Shown here piece after piece: positions 17,342 to 26,071 of a stretch of 37,751 nt of DNA (positions within the stretch are counted from its first letter, which is position 1; each line of letters starts with the position of its first letter). A model generated the notes under the pieces. The model ran no database searches, was not told the DNA's origin, and saw nothing but the letters and a program-made list of their open reading frames with translations. The DNA comes from Jeotgalibaca caeni (GTDB taxonomy: Bacteria > Bacillota > Bacilli > Lactobacillales > Aerococcaceae). A program made the position numbers and the translations under genes. The DNA lies in NCBI RefSeq assembly GCF_028863945.1, contig NZ_JARBEA010000024.1:1-37751 (forward strand). Direction: 5' to 3'.

Positions 17342-19743
17342 CTCTCTTTTCTCTTGGCTGCCCAAATCGAATACAGGAATAGTGCCAACCCTAATAAGGT
17401 AATTCCCAGCCCTATTACTAGTCCCGGCGGAATAAATTGTGCACGAACTTGATGACTTCCTGCTGTCAGCGGCACTCCGATTAGTCCGCCCGCGACTTTG
17501 GTAGGCTGCACTTCTTTGCCGTCTACTTCAATCTGCCAGCCTGGTTCAAGTGGAATCGAAAGGAGAAGCAGTTCCCCATCCTGTGCATGTTCGACGGTAC
17601 CCTCTAGGACATGATTCTCCCAAGTCAAGTTGCGTAACGGCTTTCCGCTATAGGAAGCAAGCATTTGATCAAACGTCTGATTCTGGAATGTTTGGATCTG
17701 CTCTGGCAATAGGTCTTCTCCTCCTGCTAGTTGCAGCGTCACACACTCCCCTTCTTCAGACTCACCTAATGGAACCAACATGCCGTCATCCAACTGCAAC
17801 TTCGTTTTCACATCTTCCCCATTTACCTGCACCTGTTTATACGTTCCGCCAAGCGGCAACCAAATGTACAAGGTTCCGGCTTCTGTTTGGAAAGAAACCT
17901 CCTGTTCTTCCTTCTCAAATTGCTTGACCGGCACAAACACGTCCGTTTGAAACAGCGCTTGAGATAGTTGGTTTTGATTTTGGAAAGGATCGTCGGTAAC
18001 AGATAGCTGCTCAATCGCACTTGGAACGGTGAAGCCGAACTTGAAGTGAGGCACAGGTTCCAATGTTTCTTCCAAGCGGTACCCAACAGACAGCAACAAA
18101 TCTGTCAGCGGCGTACTGCCCACATAGGAAATCCGGCGCTCATTCCGACTGTAGAGTCCTAGATTTTGATAAAAGCTTATTTTATCTGCCGCCAATGTGG
18201 ATGTATAAGCAGACACACCTGGATAGGAAAAGTGTACCCCGTCATTGTATCCATTCGTTGCCAGACGGAATTCCTTGGCATCAAATGACGAGTTGTCCAC
18301 CCGAGCAAATTCCACATCAGCGAGCTCGGTTTCCATGTGGCCCACATATCTTTGGTAATCCGCATACGCATGTACCGGAATCTCTCCTGTCATCAGCCAA
18401 AAGTTGGTGCATAGTTCTATTAAAATAAAGAGTGCGAGCGGAAGTTTTTTGACCTTTTTCATCCCGAGCAAGATGGTCGAGGCCCCTACAAACAAGAGGT
18501 TCAGCAGTATCACTTGCACGCTCATCTCTGGGAAATCAAACCAATTCATTTGGTTAAATAAAAGAGCGAGAAGAAATACGATTCCTACCGCGATACCAAC
18601 GCAAAGCACCTGTTTTTGCTGGATGCCAGTGCGATTGAGCCAACTTTCGTAAGCAAGACTTAGTAGAAAGAAAGAAATCAAGAAGCTCTGCCGGAATGGA
18701 AATCCTGCGGCTGGCTGGAATGCTTGAAAGAGCGCCAAGAGCGGTTGGAGCCAAGTCGTCAAGAGCAGGAATCCGAGGAAAAAGAAGCGTGTTCGCTTTG
18801 TTTTTCGAGGAATCAAGGAATTCCCTGCATAAACGCCAACGAGGAGGAGTGCGGTCAGAGAGCTGTACAAAGTTGGTAGATGCCGTAACCGGGTCGTGAA
18901 ATCACTGATTCCGACGCCAAAACCTGCAAGACCATCCAATCCATACGTTGGGTACAAGCTCAAGAATGAGAAGTCGAACTCCCCTTTCCCAGTTGTCATC
19001 ATTCCAAAAATGGTCGGAACCAACAATACGCCTGTCAGCATAGCCCCGATCAGTGAGCTACCAATAAAACGCCTAAGTTTTTTCCCGATTAGTTTCTGAT
19101 TCTTTGTCGTTATCAAGGTCCAATAGACCGCGTAGAAAGCTAAGAACAAGCAGACCATGTAGCCTAAATAATAGTTACTCCAGATGAGGATAAACAATGA
19201 CAAAATATAGCCCGTCTTCTTCCCCTCATCCAGTAACCGCTGCAAGGCGAGCGTCACTACAGGCAACCAAATCAAGGCATCCAGCCACATAATGTTATAG
19301 AAGTATGCCGCAGTGAATCCACTAAAGGAATAAACCACTGCAAGTAGAACCGCCATCCACGACCGCTTCTGGTATGTATGAATCAAATAGCGCCCCATCG
19401 CTGCGGCCGCGAGACTGATTTTCAATCCCATTAACAGATGCACAAAAATAGGCAGTGTTTCATTCGTAAAAAAGGCAACCAGCAAATTGAAAGGGCTGGT
19501 CACGTAATAAGCCATGAGCGGCAACATATTCCCGCCAATCCCGTTATGGAACGAATACAGAAATCCGTCTTGCGTGAGAAGCATGTCTCGAAATTCGGCT
19601 AGAAAAGGAAGATACTGAGCCCCCAGATCACTCATAAATAAAAGATCTGTGCCAAATGGCGCCAAGTTTTTACTGATTAAGAAAACAAACCAAAGTAAAA
19701 TTGCCAATAAAAAGCTAATAAGTGGAATACGTTTTTTCTCCAT
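17329..19743 (-). CDS. YfhO-family polytopic membrane protein (GT-C glycosyltransferase-like)
   Basis: This 804-aa protein has about a dozen membrane helices in its first two thirds and one C-terminal helix (FIPPGLVIGLGITLLGLALFLYSIW). A soluble extracytoplasmic region lies between (about 480-765). The N-terminus carries FMSDLGAQYLPFLAEFRDML and SFHNGIGGNM, matching YfhO. In Listeria and Bacillus, YfhO relatives transfer sugars from undecaprenyl-phosphate carriers onto teichoic acids or surface glycans. GGGAGTG precedes the ATG. It follows the acyltransferase by 4 bp, so the two are coupled and probably decorate the same envelope polymer. Its last codons (Ser-Leu-Lys-stop) lie inside a 42-bp repeat. 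Confidence 0.9.
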   Translation of the reverse strand: MEKKRIPLISFLLAILLWFVFLISKNLAPFGTDLLFMSDLGAQYLPFLAEFRDMLLTQDGFLYSFHNGIGGNMLPLMAYYVTSPFNLLVAFFTNETLPIFVHLLMGLKISLAAAAMGRYLIHTYQKRSWMAVLLAVVYSFSGFTAAYFYNIMWLDALIWLPVVTLALQRLLDEGKKTGYILSLFILIWSNYYLGYMVCLFLAFYAVYWTLITTKNQKLIGKKLRRFIGSSLIGAMLTGVLLVPTIFGMMTTGKGEFDFSFLSLYPTYGLDGLAGFGVGISDFTTRLRHLPTLYSSLTALLLVGVYAGNSLIPRKTKRTRFFFLGFLLLTTWLQPLLALFQAFQPAAGFPFRQSFLISFFLLSLAYESWLNRTGIQQKQVLCVGIAVGIVFLLALLFNQMNWFDFPEMSVQVILLNLLFVGASTILLGMKKVKKLPLALFILIELCTNFWLMTGEIPVHAYADYQRYVGHMETELADVEFARVDNSSFDAKEFRLATNGYNDGVHFSYPGVSAYTSTLAADKISFYQNLGLYSRNERRISYVGSTPLTDLLLSVGYRLEETLEPVPHFKFGFTVPSAIEQLSVTDDPFQNQNQLSQALFQTDVFVPVKQFEKEEQEVSFQTEAGTLYIWLPLGGTYKQVQVNGEDVKTKLQLDDGMLVPLGESEEGECVTLQLAGGEDLLPEQIQTFQNQTFDQMLASYSGKPLRNLTWENHVLEGTVEHAQDGELLLLSIPLEPGWQIEVDGKEVQPTKVAGGLIGVPLTAGSHQVRAQFIPPGLVIGLGITLLGLALFLYSIWAAKRKESSLK

Positions 19744-19747
19744 GCGA

Positions 19748-20695
19748 TCACTCCCGCTTAAAAATTATTACGGCTGAACCGTATGAAAAAAAGAAAAGAA
19801 TAATGGGGAAACCAATTCCCCAGAAAATAGTGGTGGTCAGAAACTCCAGTTCCCAATGCTGGATAGCAATGCGAGTTACTTCCAAATAAAACCAATGCAA
19901 AAAATAAACCGAGGCAGACTGGGCACCTACTTTTGTAAGATACGTTCCTGCACCGAGTGTTGGATAGGTGAGCGCGAGGTTGAATAATAGATGAGTCAAA
20001 AAGATAGTTGAAAAAAAGTAATCTCCTGAGAAGAAAAAGACTCCTTCTATGACCTGACTCACAAAAAGAAGCGGCAGCAATAGAAACAGTTTTTTAGGAA
20101 CTCGCACGTCGTAACGAGCCAGAAGGCAGCCAGATGTGGTATAAAACAAACCTAAAAACGCGGCTTCTCTTGTAGGGATGGACGGAATCAAGTCCAAAAT
20201 GCCCACAATATTCAAAGCAAAGCTCATTACCCACAAGAATTCTACCAGATTCGCCCGGGCAAAGAGAAACAAAACGAGTGCACTCCAAATAACCGCTGGC
20301 AAATACCACAAGTGAGGTGCACTGGTTGGGTTGCCGAAATAAAGAATGGCGGATGGCGACCAGTTCTCTGACAAGTACTCCTGCAGCGAAGCTTTTTCTA
20401 GAAAAAGAACTAAAATATCAAACACAAAATAAAAGAGCGTCCAAAAAAGATACAATTTCAAAAGTTTCCCTACGTACTTTTTGACGGACGGCCAATTAAG
20501 ACGATTCCCTAAGAAATACCCGCCAGCCATAAAGAAAAACGGCACAGCAAAACGAGCACCTGACTCGATGATGAGGTCGATCTCCTCTCCTGTTATACCA
20601 AACAAAGGAACCTGCATAAAAGAGTTGGCATGGATCAACACTACCGCAAAAGCCGCAAAGAACTTCATAAAATCGATTGATTCAATCCGTTTCAT
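19748..20695 (-). CDS. Acyltransferase 3 family membrane protein
   Basis: A 315-aa membrane O-acyltransferase of the Acyl_transf_3 (OafA-like) type. It opens MKRIESIDFMKFFAAFAVVL with an ensuing IHANSF, and about ten hydrophobic helices follow. The His in VVLIHANSF is the usual conserved motif. The family moves acyl groups onto sugars of envelope glycans. I use the ATG at 20695, served by GGGCGGGTG; the longer frame would start at an embedded GTG. The YfhO gene starts 4 bp after this stop, so both likely act on one cell-surface glycan. Confidence 0.9.
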   Translation of the reverse strand: MKRIESIDFMKFFAAFAVVLIHANSFMQVPLFGITGEEIDLIIESGARFAVPFFFMAGGYFLGNRLNWPSVKKYVGKLLKLYLFWTLFYFVFDILVLFLEKASLQEYLSENWSPSAILYFGNPTSAPHLWYLPAVIWSALVLFLFARANLVEFLWVMSFALNIVGILDLIPSIPTREAAFLGLFYTTSGCLLARYDVRVPKKLFLLLPLLFVSQVIEGVFFFSGDYFFSTIFLTHLLFNLALTYPTLGAGTYLTKVGAQSASVYFLHWFYLEVTRIAIQHWELEFLTTTIFWGIGFPIILFFFSYGSAVIIFKRE

Positions 20696-20807
20696 CTGTA
20701 TCACCCGCCCTACTTGGGATACATCTAGTTTAATTCATCTCTCTTGATTCCTCCATTTTTTTGACCGGACACCGAACCCGATACGAAAACCCTGTTCCCA
20801 GTGGCAG

Positions 20808-20953
20808 TTCGATGATGTGACAGCACTTTTTGCCACTCACTTTAACGAACGAAGCTACGTTCGATGAAGTGACAACTCTTTTTGCCTCTCACTTTAACGA
20901 ACAAAGCTAAGTTCGATGAAGTCGCAACTCTTGTGACCTCTCACTTTAACGAA
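20808..20953 (+). repeat. Array 2 of 42-bp palindromic repeats (family A), three units
   Basis: Units at 20808-20849, 20860-20901 and 20912-20953 are separated by 10-bp linkers (CGAAGCTACG, CAAAGCTAAG). Each has TTCGATGAAGTGA-type left and TCACTTTAACGAA right arms (unit 1 has GATGATG, unit 3 GAAGTCG). The array fills the gap between the DUF1456 stop and the acyltransferase promoter region. Confidence 0.9.
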
Positions 20954-20984
20954 AAAAAAAAATCCACAAAAAAACCGCAGCTTT

Positions 20985-21452
20985 TTAGCTACGGTAACGA
21001 AGTGCGAGTCCTTTTAAGAAATTGCGGGCATAACGATCGCCGCATATTTTGTAGTTACGGTGTCCTTCTTTGCGCAAGACCGCGCTCAATTCACTTTTTG
21101 AAATGGAAACACCGGCGTCCTCTAAGATTTCCAAAATATCCTCACTCTGCAAGGATAAGGCAATCTTCACTTTTTTCAACAAAAGGTTGTTGACGTTTTG
21201 ATCTGTTAATTCTAAGTCCAGCTCGCGATCAGAGGGACCACGCTGAGAGGCGATTAAACCGTTCAAGAAGCGCTCGAGCCATTCGTTGCTGCAGCTCTTC
21301 TCATAGCCTTCTTCTGTTTTGGCTTTTCTCAGTAGTGCTTGGACTTCTGCTTTCGTAATAGTTAGGCCACCAAGTTCAAAAACCTCCACCATCTGGTCGT
21401 CTTTGATATTCAATGCGTAGCGCAAGCGCGCTAACCGATCGTTGTTATTCAT
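20985..21452 (-). CDS. DUF1456 (YehS) family protein
   Basis: This 155-aa protein consists of two related ~70-residue repeats: NNDRLARLRYALNIKDDQMVEVFELGG and NNLLLKKVKIALSLQSEDILEILEDAG, each followed by a (I/V)(T/S)(K/I)xxxxxLLRK or SAVLRKEGH motif. This matches DUF1456/YehS, whose function is not known. The ATG at 21452, after GAGGGAAATC, is used in place of an upstream TTG in the longer frame. It begins 8 bp after the carboxypeptidase stop and closes a six-gene operon. Confidence 0.88.
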   Translation of the reverse strand: MNNNDRLARLRYALNIKDDQMVEVFELGGLTITKAEVQALLRKAKTEEGYEKSCSNEWLERFLNGLIASQRGPSDRELDLELTDQNVNNLLLKKVKIALSLQSEDILEILEDAGVSISKSELSAVLRKEGHRNYKICGDRYARNFLKGLALRYRS

Positions 21453-21460
21453 GATTTCCC

Positions 21461-22498
21461 TCAATCTTTCTCTAATTGTTTGTATATCGTAGCGGCATCC
21501 AAAACGTGCAATGGCTTCAAAATAGGAACGTAATCAGGTCCGGGACCAGCTGCCTGTGCCCCTGCCCCAGCGGTCACCAACAAATACGTTTGCCCCTCAA
21601 CCTTAGCAAGGGTAGCCAGGCATTGACCTGCTTCTTCGGTGAAGCCGGTCTTGCCGCCGATGATTATCTTCTCAATCTCTTCGTATTCTTCTCTGTACCG
21701 CTTCACCGTGCTTCTCATCGTCAGCCCTTCTGGGTTAAAAGTGGTTGGAGCAGTAAGGTACTCGTCTGTGGTGAAGATTTGGTAAAAGGTCTCATTTTCT
21801 AACGCAACTTCTAAAAGAAGTTCTAAATCAGCAACTGAAGAAACGTGGTCAGGATGATGCAAACCGGTTACCGTCACAAAATGGGTCGCATCCATCTGCA
21901 ATTCCGCCGCTCTTTCATTCATTAAGATAGCATACTCTGCTTCAGAACCTGCAATCAAGTGCGCGATGGCCAGACAAGCGTCTGCCCCAGAAGGCAACAT
22001 CGCTCCGTATAGTAAATCGCGAAAGCTTACCTTCTCTCCAACTTGAAATCCTGCCACAGCCGCTTCTTGTTCAAATAAGCGGTCAAAATATTCTGGTTTC
22101 ATTTCAATGATCTGATCCAAGTCCTTCACGTTTTCAAGTGCAACAAGAACGGTCATGATTTTGGTTAAGGAAGCTGGTGGGAGCTGCTTGTCACTGTTCC
22201 TCTTCGTCACTACTCTTCCCGTCTCGAGGTTCGTCAGTATGACATTGGGACTATGAACACTTTTGAGGTCAATAAAAGGAGCAGAAAATTCAACCAAATT
22301 TTCGCGGAAATCATCTGCCGCTTGAACGACAGGCGGATGAGATTCCATCACTGCCTCTGATTCTGCAATTTCTATGACTGCTGGTTGTTCATCGCTCACG
22401 CCACTGATTTGTTGTACCGTATAGAGGACGCCACCTAGTGCAGACAAGAAGAATAATCCCCTTATCAAAGGGAATCTTCTCCTTTTTCTTCTCCTCAC
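21461..22498 (-). CDS. D-alanyl-D-alanine carboxypeptidase (PBP5/DacA type, S11)
   Basis: A 345-aa serine D,D-carboxypeptidase of peptidase family S11, anchored by an N-terminal helix (about 12-30). Catalytic motifs: SLTK at S110 (nucleophile and Lys113), SGA at 170-172 in the position of the usual SxN, and KTG at 283-285 (GGKTGFTEEAG). Ala instead of Asn in the second motif is a deviation also met in some Gram-positive S11 enzymes. It trims the terminal D-Ala from muropeptide stems outside the membrane. It lacks the C-terminal amphipathic PBP5 domain. Its ATG overlaps the upstream uracil-DNA glycosylase stop by 4 bp. Confidence 0.88.
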   Translation of the reverse strand: MRRRKRRRFPLIRGLFFLSALGGVLYTVQQISGVSDEQPAVIEIAESEAVMESHPPVVQAADDFRENLVEFSAPFIDLKSVHSPNVILTNLETGRVVTKRNSDKQLPPASLTKIMTVLVALENVKDLDQIIEMKPEYFDRLFEQEAAVAGFQVGEKVSFRDLLYGAMLPSGADACLAIAHLIAGSEAEYAILMNERAAELQMDATHFVTVTGLHHPDHVSSVADLELLLEVALENETFYQIFTTDEYLTAPTTFNPEGLTMRSTVKRYREEYEEIEKIIIGGKTGFTEEAGQCLATLAKVEGQTYLLVTAGAGAQAAGPGPDYVPILKPLHVLDAATIYKQLEKD

Positions 22499-23160
22499 TG
22501 ATGTCCGCCTCCCCTATTATTCTGTATCAAAATCTGATTCAACTCCAGCATGCCTTCTACAAATTGATTCTTGCCACCTTGAGCCGGATGGCGCACTTTG
22601 TAGTAATCGATTCCAAGCTTATCCAAGCTGTCTGCGGCCTTATTCCCTACCGCCACCACTCGTTCAATGGGAAAAAGTTCCAATAGATCGAGTAATGGCT
22701 GCTCGCCTAGCAGCAATTCTTTCTTCGTCGGCGTTCGGTTCGTTTTCGCCTGTTCCGTCTGATGCGGGTGGAACGGCAAAGCGTTCCATCCCATCGCACA
22801 CAACTGGTATTCCGCTAGTACATTTCGGATGATGGTGGCCGTTGCTTCTTTCAAGAGCGACCCTTCTTGCTTCACTAACTCGTACCCTCTTTCCGCCCCA
22901 AAAAAGGGATGGTGCATCAAGAGGTATTCGCTCGTAAAAGGCACCCCGGTCAAGCGGCTCCCTCGATATCCAGGAGCTTCAGCAACCAGTAAGAGCTTCG
23001 GTGCCAATTTCTCCATTTGATAAAGGTAGTGCAATAAGTTTTGTCGGCGGATCACATTTTCCTTCAAATCATACGAATACTGATTATGGACATTCACTGG
23101 CGTTTTTGTCTGAGCTAAATCGTCGACAAACGTTTCAAATGTGCGTTTTTTGTTTCGCAT
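22495..23160 (-). CDS. Uracil-DNA glycosylase family protein
   Basis: A 221-aa protein of the uracil-DNA glycosylase superfamily. LLLVAEAPGYRGSRLTGVPFTSE is the N-terminal active loop (GxAPG-type), NALPFHPH follows, and VRHPAQGGKNQF supplies the HP(S/A) motif. It should excise uracil or damaged bases from DNA in base excision repair. The ATG at 23160 follows GAGGAG by seven bases; the longer frame would start at an upstream GTG overlapping the previous gene. No four-cysteine cluster is visible, so it is not a typical family 4/5 Fe-S enzyme. Confidence 0.85.
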   Translation of the reverse strand: MRNKKRTFETFVDDLAQTKTPVNVHNQYSYDLKENVIRRQNLLHYLYQMEKLAPKLLLVAEAPGYRGSRLTGVPFTSEYLLMHHPFFGAERGYELVKQEGSLLKEATATIIRNVLAEYQLCAMGWNALPFHPHQTEQAKTNRTPTKKELLLGEQPLLDLLELFPIERVVAVGNKAADSLDKLGIDYYKVRHPAQGGKNQFVEGMLELNQILIQNNRGGGHQ

Positions 23161-23171
23161 GAACACGCTCC

Positions 23172-24068
23172 TCACTCCATGCTGACTAATTTACCTGCCA
23201 AAAAGGTTTCATCCTCGATAAAGCGTTCCAAGAGAATGTTGACTCGCGTGGATTCTTCCAAATGAACCCAATGCGTTGCGTTCTCAAAGAAAACAAGGCG
23301 GCCTTGCGAGCAATAATCAACGCTTCTCCGCGCTAAATCTCGTTCCAGGAATTGGTCTTTCGCTCCCCAAATAACCATAACCGGAACGGGAACTTCTTCT
23401 GGGACCTTGCCCCCTGAGAAACTCCGTCCCATTGCTCGGTACCAATTCAACATGGAAGTAAATGCTCTGGGTTGTGACCAAGCTTCCCGGTACCGGCACA
23501 AGTCTTCGTCCGTGAACGTGCCTTCTCGGCTTGTACGTTCCAACATCTGCATCGCTGGCAGCCAGTCGTTCATCTGTACTAATTTCTCTGGGACTGTACG
23601 GATTTGGAAGAATCCGGCATACGTACTTCGTAGCAATTGAGTTGGGTGTGTCAGGCCATAGCTCGCCATCGCAACTTCATGGGGTGCGTTCAAGATAATC
23701 AAACGCTCCACCAAGTCTGGATAGGTCCGCGCCACTCGCCAAGCCACAATGCCGCCCCAGTCATGACCTACCAGAATCACTTGTTCTTTCCCGGAAGCTT
23801 CAATCAACCCCGCTATATCCGCTGCTAATACTTCCGTGCGGTAATCCCGCACCTTCAGCGGCTTCTCACTTCGGTTGTACCCTCGTTGGTCGGGCACCCA
23901 TACACGGTATCCTTGTTCGGTGAAATAGTCGATTTGTTTCCGCCAGCCAAACCAAAACTCAGGAAAACCATGCAGAAAAATAATCAATTTCCCCTCTTCG
24001 GGACCGGCCTTGGCAACATGCAACTGAATGTGGTTCGTCTTGATATATTCATGTACGGTCGAGTCCAT
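23172..24068 (-). CDS. Alpha/beta hydrolase, epoxide-hydrolase-like (YfhM type)
   Basis: A 298-aa alpha/beta hydrolase. The motif HGFPEFWFGW (about 33-42) forms the oxyanion-hole HGxP. GHDWGG (about 101-106) has Asp as nucleophile instead of Ser, and ATHWVHLEES holds the catalytic His. An Asp nucleophile and HGFPE are typical of epoxide hydrolases and dehalogenases; B. subtilis YfhM is the closest family I can name. The gene begins 14 bp after the GGDEF gene stop. Natural substrate unknown. Confidence 0.88.
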   Translation of the reverse strand: MDSTVHEYIKTNHIQLHVAKAGPEEGKLIIFLHGFPEFWFGWRKQIDYFTEQGYRVWVPDQRGYNRSEKPLKVRDYRTEVLAADIAGLIEASGKEQVILVGHDWGGIVAWRVARTYPDLVERLIILNAPHEVAMASYGLTHPTQLLRSTYAGFFQIRTVPEKLVQMNDWLPAMQMLERTSREGTFTDEDLCRYREAWSQPRAFTSMLNWYRAMGRSFSGGKVPEEVPVPVMVIWGAKDQFLERDLARRSVDYCSQGRLVFFENATHWVHLEESTRVNILLERFIEDETFLAGKLVSME

Positions 24069-24082
24069 TCTAAATTCCTCCT

Positions 24083-25042
24083 TTACAAGGCTTCAGAGTA
24101 ATGGGTCGCCCTATTGCGGCCCTTTTCTTTCGAAACATACAGGGCATAGTCGGCTTTTCTCAAAATCGAATTCAAGTCATCCTCTTTTGTAAACGTAGCG
24201 GAACCAATACTAATCGTCAAGTGATTTACTTGGTCAAATGTTGCTTTCTCAATGAGACGGTTCACTTTTTTAGCAATAAAGAAAGCGGCTGATTCATCTG
24301 CGCCAGGAAGCAGCAAGATGAATTCTTCGCCGCCAAAACGGCCCGCCACGTAGTCATCACCAGCATACTCTTTTAACAAACTTGCCACTTTTATCAAGAC
24401 TTCATCGCCTACTTGATGTCCGTAGCAATCATTTACTTGTTTGAAGTGATCGATATCCATTAATAAGAGGGAAAATCCAATTCCTTCTTCCTGATATCGT
24501 TCGATCAATCCCTCTAACCGTTCTTGCAAGAACTTCCGGTTGGCGATCCCCGTCAAGTGGTCCGTATTCGTAAGGAGAACCAAGTCGGTGTTGATTGCTG
24601 CAAGTGTTTCTTGTTTGTGCTGAATCTCAGCATAAACGTCTTCCAGCTTCTTCAAAGCTTCTTGCAATTCTCGTTGGGTCTGCTTGAGCTCTTTTTCATA
24701 TTCCACTCGTCGTCTCATCGGTAACAAAACTACGTCAATTTGATCTTTTCCTTCTTTTATATATTGATTGGCGCTCATGATAAAGGGAACTTCTTCTCCT
24801 GCTTGATTTTTCAGCTTGATAAAAAATTCTTTTACTGAGCCATATAGATTAATATTCGGGTAGAAGTAGGAATGAAAAATCATTTTCATACTCGGCTTGC
24901 ACATACATTCAATATGTTTGTTGAGTATCGTTTCCCGCTCATAGCTCATCTCTTTCAAAAAGGTATCATTGACTTCTAACAAATATCCTTCATGATCGAG
25001 CGAAAGAAGTCCGCATGGTGCATTTTGTAATCGATTTTCCAT
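24083..25042 (-). CDS. PAS-GGDEF diguanylate cyclase, partner of RsbQ-like hydrolase
   Basis: A 319-aa soluble signalling protein. Residues 1-110 form a PAS domain (NAPCGLLSLDHEGYLLEVND, FLKEMSYERETILNK), about 110-155 a coiled coil, and 158-319 a GGDEF domain with DHLTGIANR, MDIDHFKQVND and an intact active site GGEEF at 237-241. An RxxD inhibitory site is not present at the usual spacing. It should make cyclic di-GMP under control of the PAS domain. It starts 15 bp after the RsbQ-like gene. In B. subtilis, RsbQ pairs with a PAS-PP2C phosphatase (RsbP); here the output domain is a cyclase instead. Confidence 0.93.
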   Translation of the reverse strand: MENRLQNAPCGLLSLDHEGYLLEVNDTFLKEMSYERETILNKHIECMCKPSMKMIFHSYFYPNINLYGSVKEFFIKLKNQAGEEVPFIMSANQYIKEGKDQIDVVLLPMRRRVEYEKELKQTQRELQEALKKLEDVYAEIQHKQETLAAINTDLVLLTNTDHLTGIANRKFLQERLEGLIERYQEEGIGFSLLLMDIDHFKQVNDCYGHQVGDEVLIKVASLLKEYAGDDYVAGRFGGEEFILLLPGADESAAFFIAKKVNRLIEKATFDQVNHLTISIGSATFTKEDDLNSILRKADYALYVSKEKGRNRATHYSEAL

Positions 25043-25057
25043 TCCGTTTCTCCCTTT

Positions 25058-25864
25058 CTATGCTTGTTCCAGATACTCTTTCAAGGCAGCAATTGTTTTT
25101 TCGGGCTGGCTAATGTGAGGATAATGTCCTTTTGCATCTAAGACACGTAATGTACTTTTCTTCAAATATTCATTCAGGAAACTTCCTACTTCTCTTGGAA
25201 CGATACTATCATGCGTGCACTGAAGAATCAAAGTATCTACGTCCGACAGCGGCAATAAGTCCCTGCAGTCAGAGAAGAAGGTTACTTCTGCGAATTGGCG
25301 AGCAATTCTTGGGTCATTCGACACAAACGTATGCTCTAACTCGCGCACGATTTTCGTATCTTTACTTTGTTCCATCGCCATTGGTGCCATATAACTAGCC
25401 CAACCTGAGAAATTCATCTCCATCATTTCTAATAAGTCATGAATATCCGACTCATCAAAGCCACCATAATAGCCATCTTCTGTATTCAGGTAACAAGGAG
25501 AGGGTCCAATCATGATGAGTTTTTCGAAATAAGCTGGTTTCTGGATAGAGGCTAGGAGGCCAATCATGGAACTCACTGAATGTCCTACAAAAATAACTTG
25601 CTCTAATTCCAACGCTTCAATAATATCTAATACGTCTTGAGAATAACCTTCGAGTTGGCTGTATTTGATTGGATCATAAGCTGTTATATCAGAATGCCCC
25701 GCCCCTACATAATCGAACAAGACAAGACGATAGTCTCTCTCAAAGGCAGGCGTAATGTATTGCCACATCCCTTGCTCACAGCCGAATCCATGAGCAAATA
25801 CAATCGTCTTTGCTCCCTCGCCTATGATTTGTACATGATTCCGTTTGATGATATCTTCTGTCAT
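25058..25864 (-). CDS. RsbQ-like alpha/beta hydrolase (signalling)
   Basis: A 268-aa protein matching RsbQ nearly residue for residue in length (269 aa as I recall it). The catalytic triad is S96 (GHSVSSM), D219 and H247 (GHYPH), the numbers I recall for B. subtilis RsbQ. HGFGCEQGMW and FDYVGAGHSD are characteristic. RsbQ is an upstream activator of the PAS phosphatase RsbP in energy-stress signalling, probably by providing a small ligand. The ATG at 25864 follows AAGAGGG; the 12-residue extension of the longer frame is rejected. The next gene is a PAS-GGDEF protein, forming a two-gene signalling module. Confidence 0.92.
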   Translation of the reverse strand: MTEDIIKRNHVQIIGEGAKTIVFAHGFGCEQGMWQYITPAFERDYRLVLFDYVGAGHSDITAYDPIKYSQLEGYSQDVLDIIEALELEQVIFVGHSVSSMIGLLASIQKPAYFEKLIMIGPSPCYLNTEDGYYGGFDESDIHDLLEMMEMNFSGWASYMAPMAMEQSKDTKIVRELEHTFVSNDPRIARQFAEVTFFSDCRDLLPLSDVDTLILQCTHDSIVPREVGSFLNEYLKKSTLRVLDAKGHYPHISQPEKTIAALKEYLEQA

Positions 25865-26025
25865 TTTATCCCTCTTCTTTTCACGCTTATTAACAAACAT
25901 TAGTCAATAAATAAACATAAATATAACTTTATTAAAAAAGAAAAGCCTATTAATAAGTTCATTTACATTATAGAACAAATGACAAATGTTTACTTGATAA
26001 GTATGAAACTTTCACATTTTAGACA

Positions 26026-26065
26026 TAAAGAAAGCCCGGGCAACGATTAGGTTTCACGGACTTTC
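26026..26065 (-). terminator. Terminator of the FMN reductase operon
   Basis: On the minus strand GAAAGTCCG pairs with CGGGCTTTC (one G-T pair) across an 18-nt loop, followed by TTTAT, just after the stop at 26072. Confidence 0.68.
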
Positions 26066-26071
26066 AACTGA

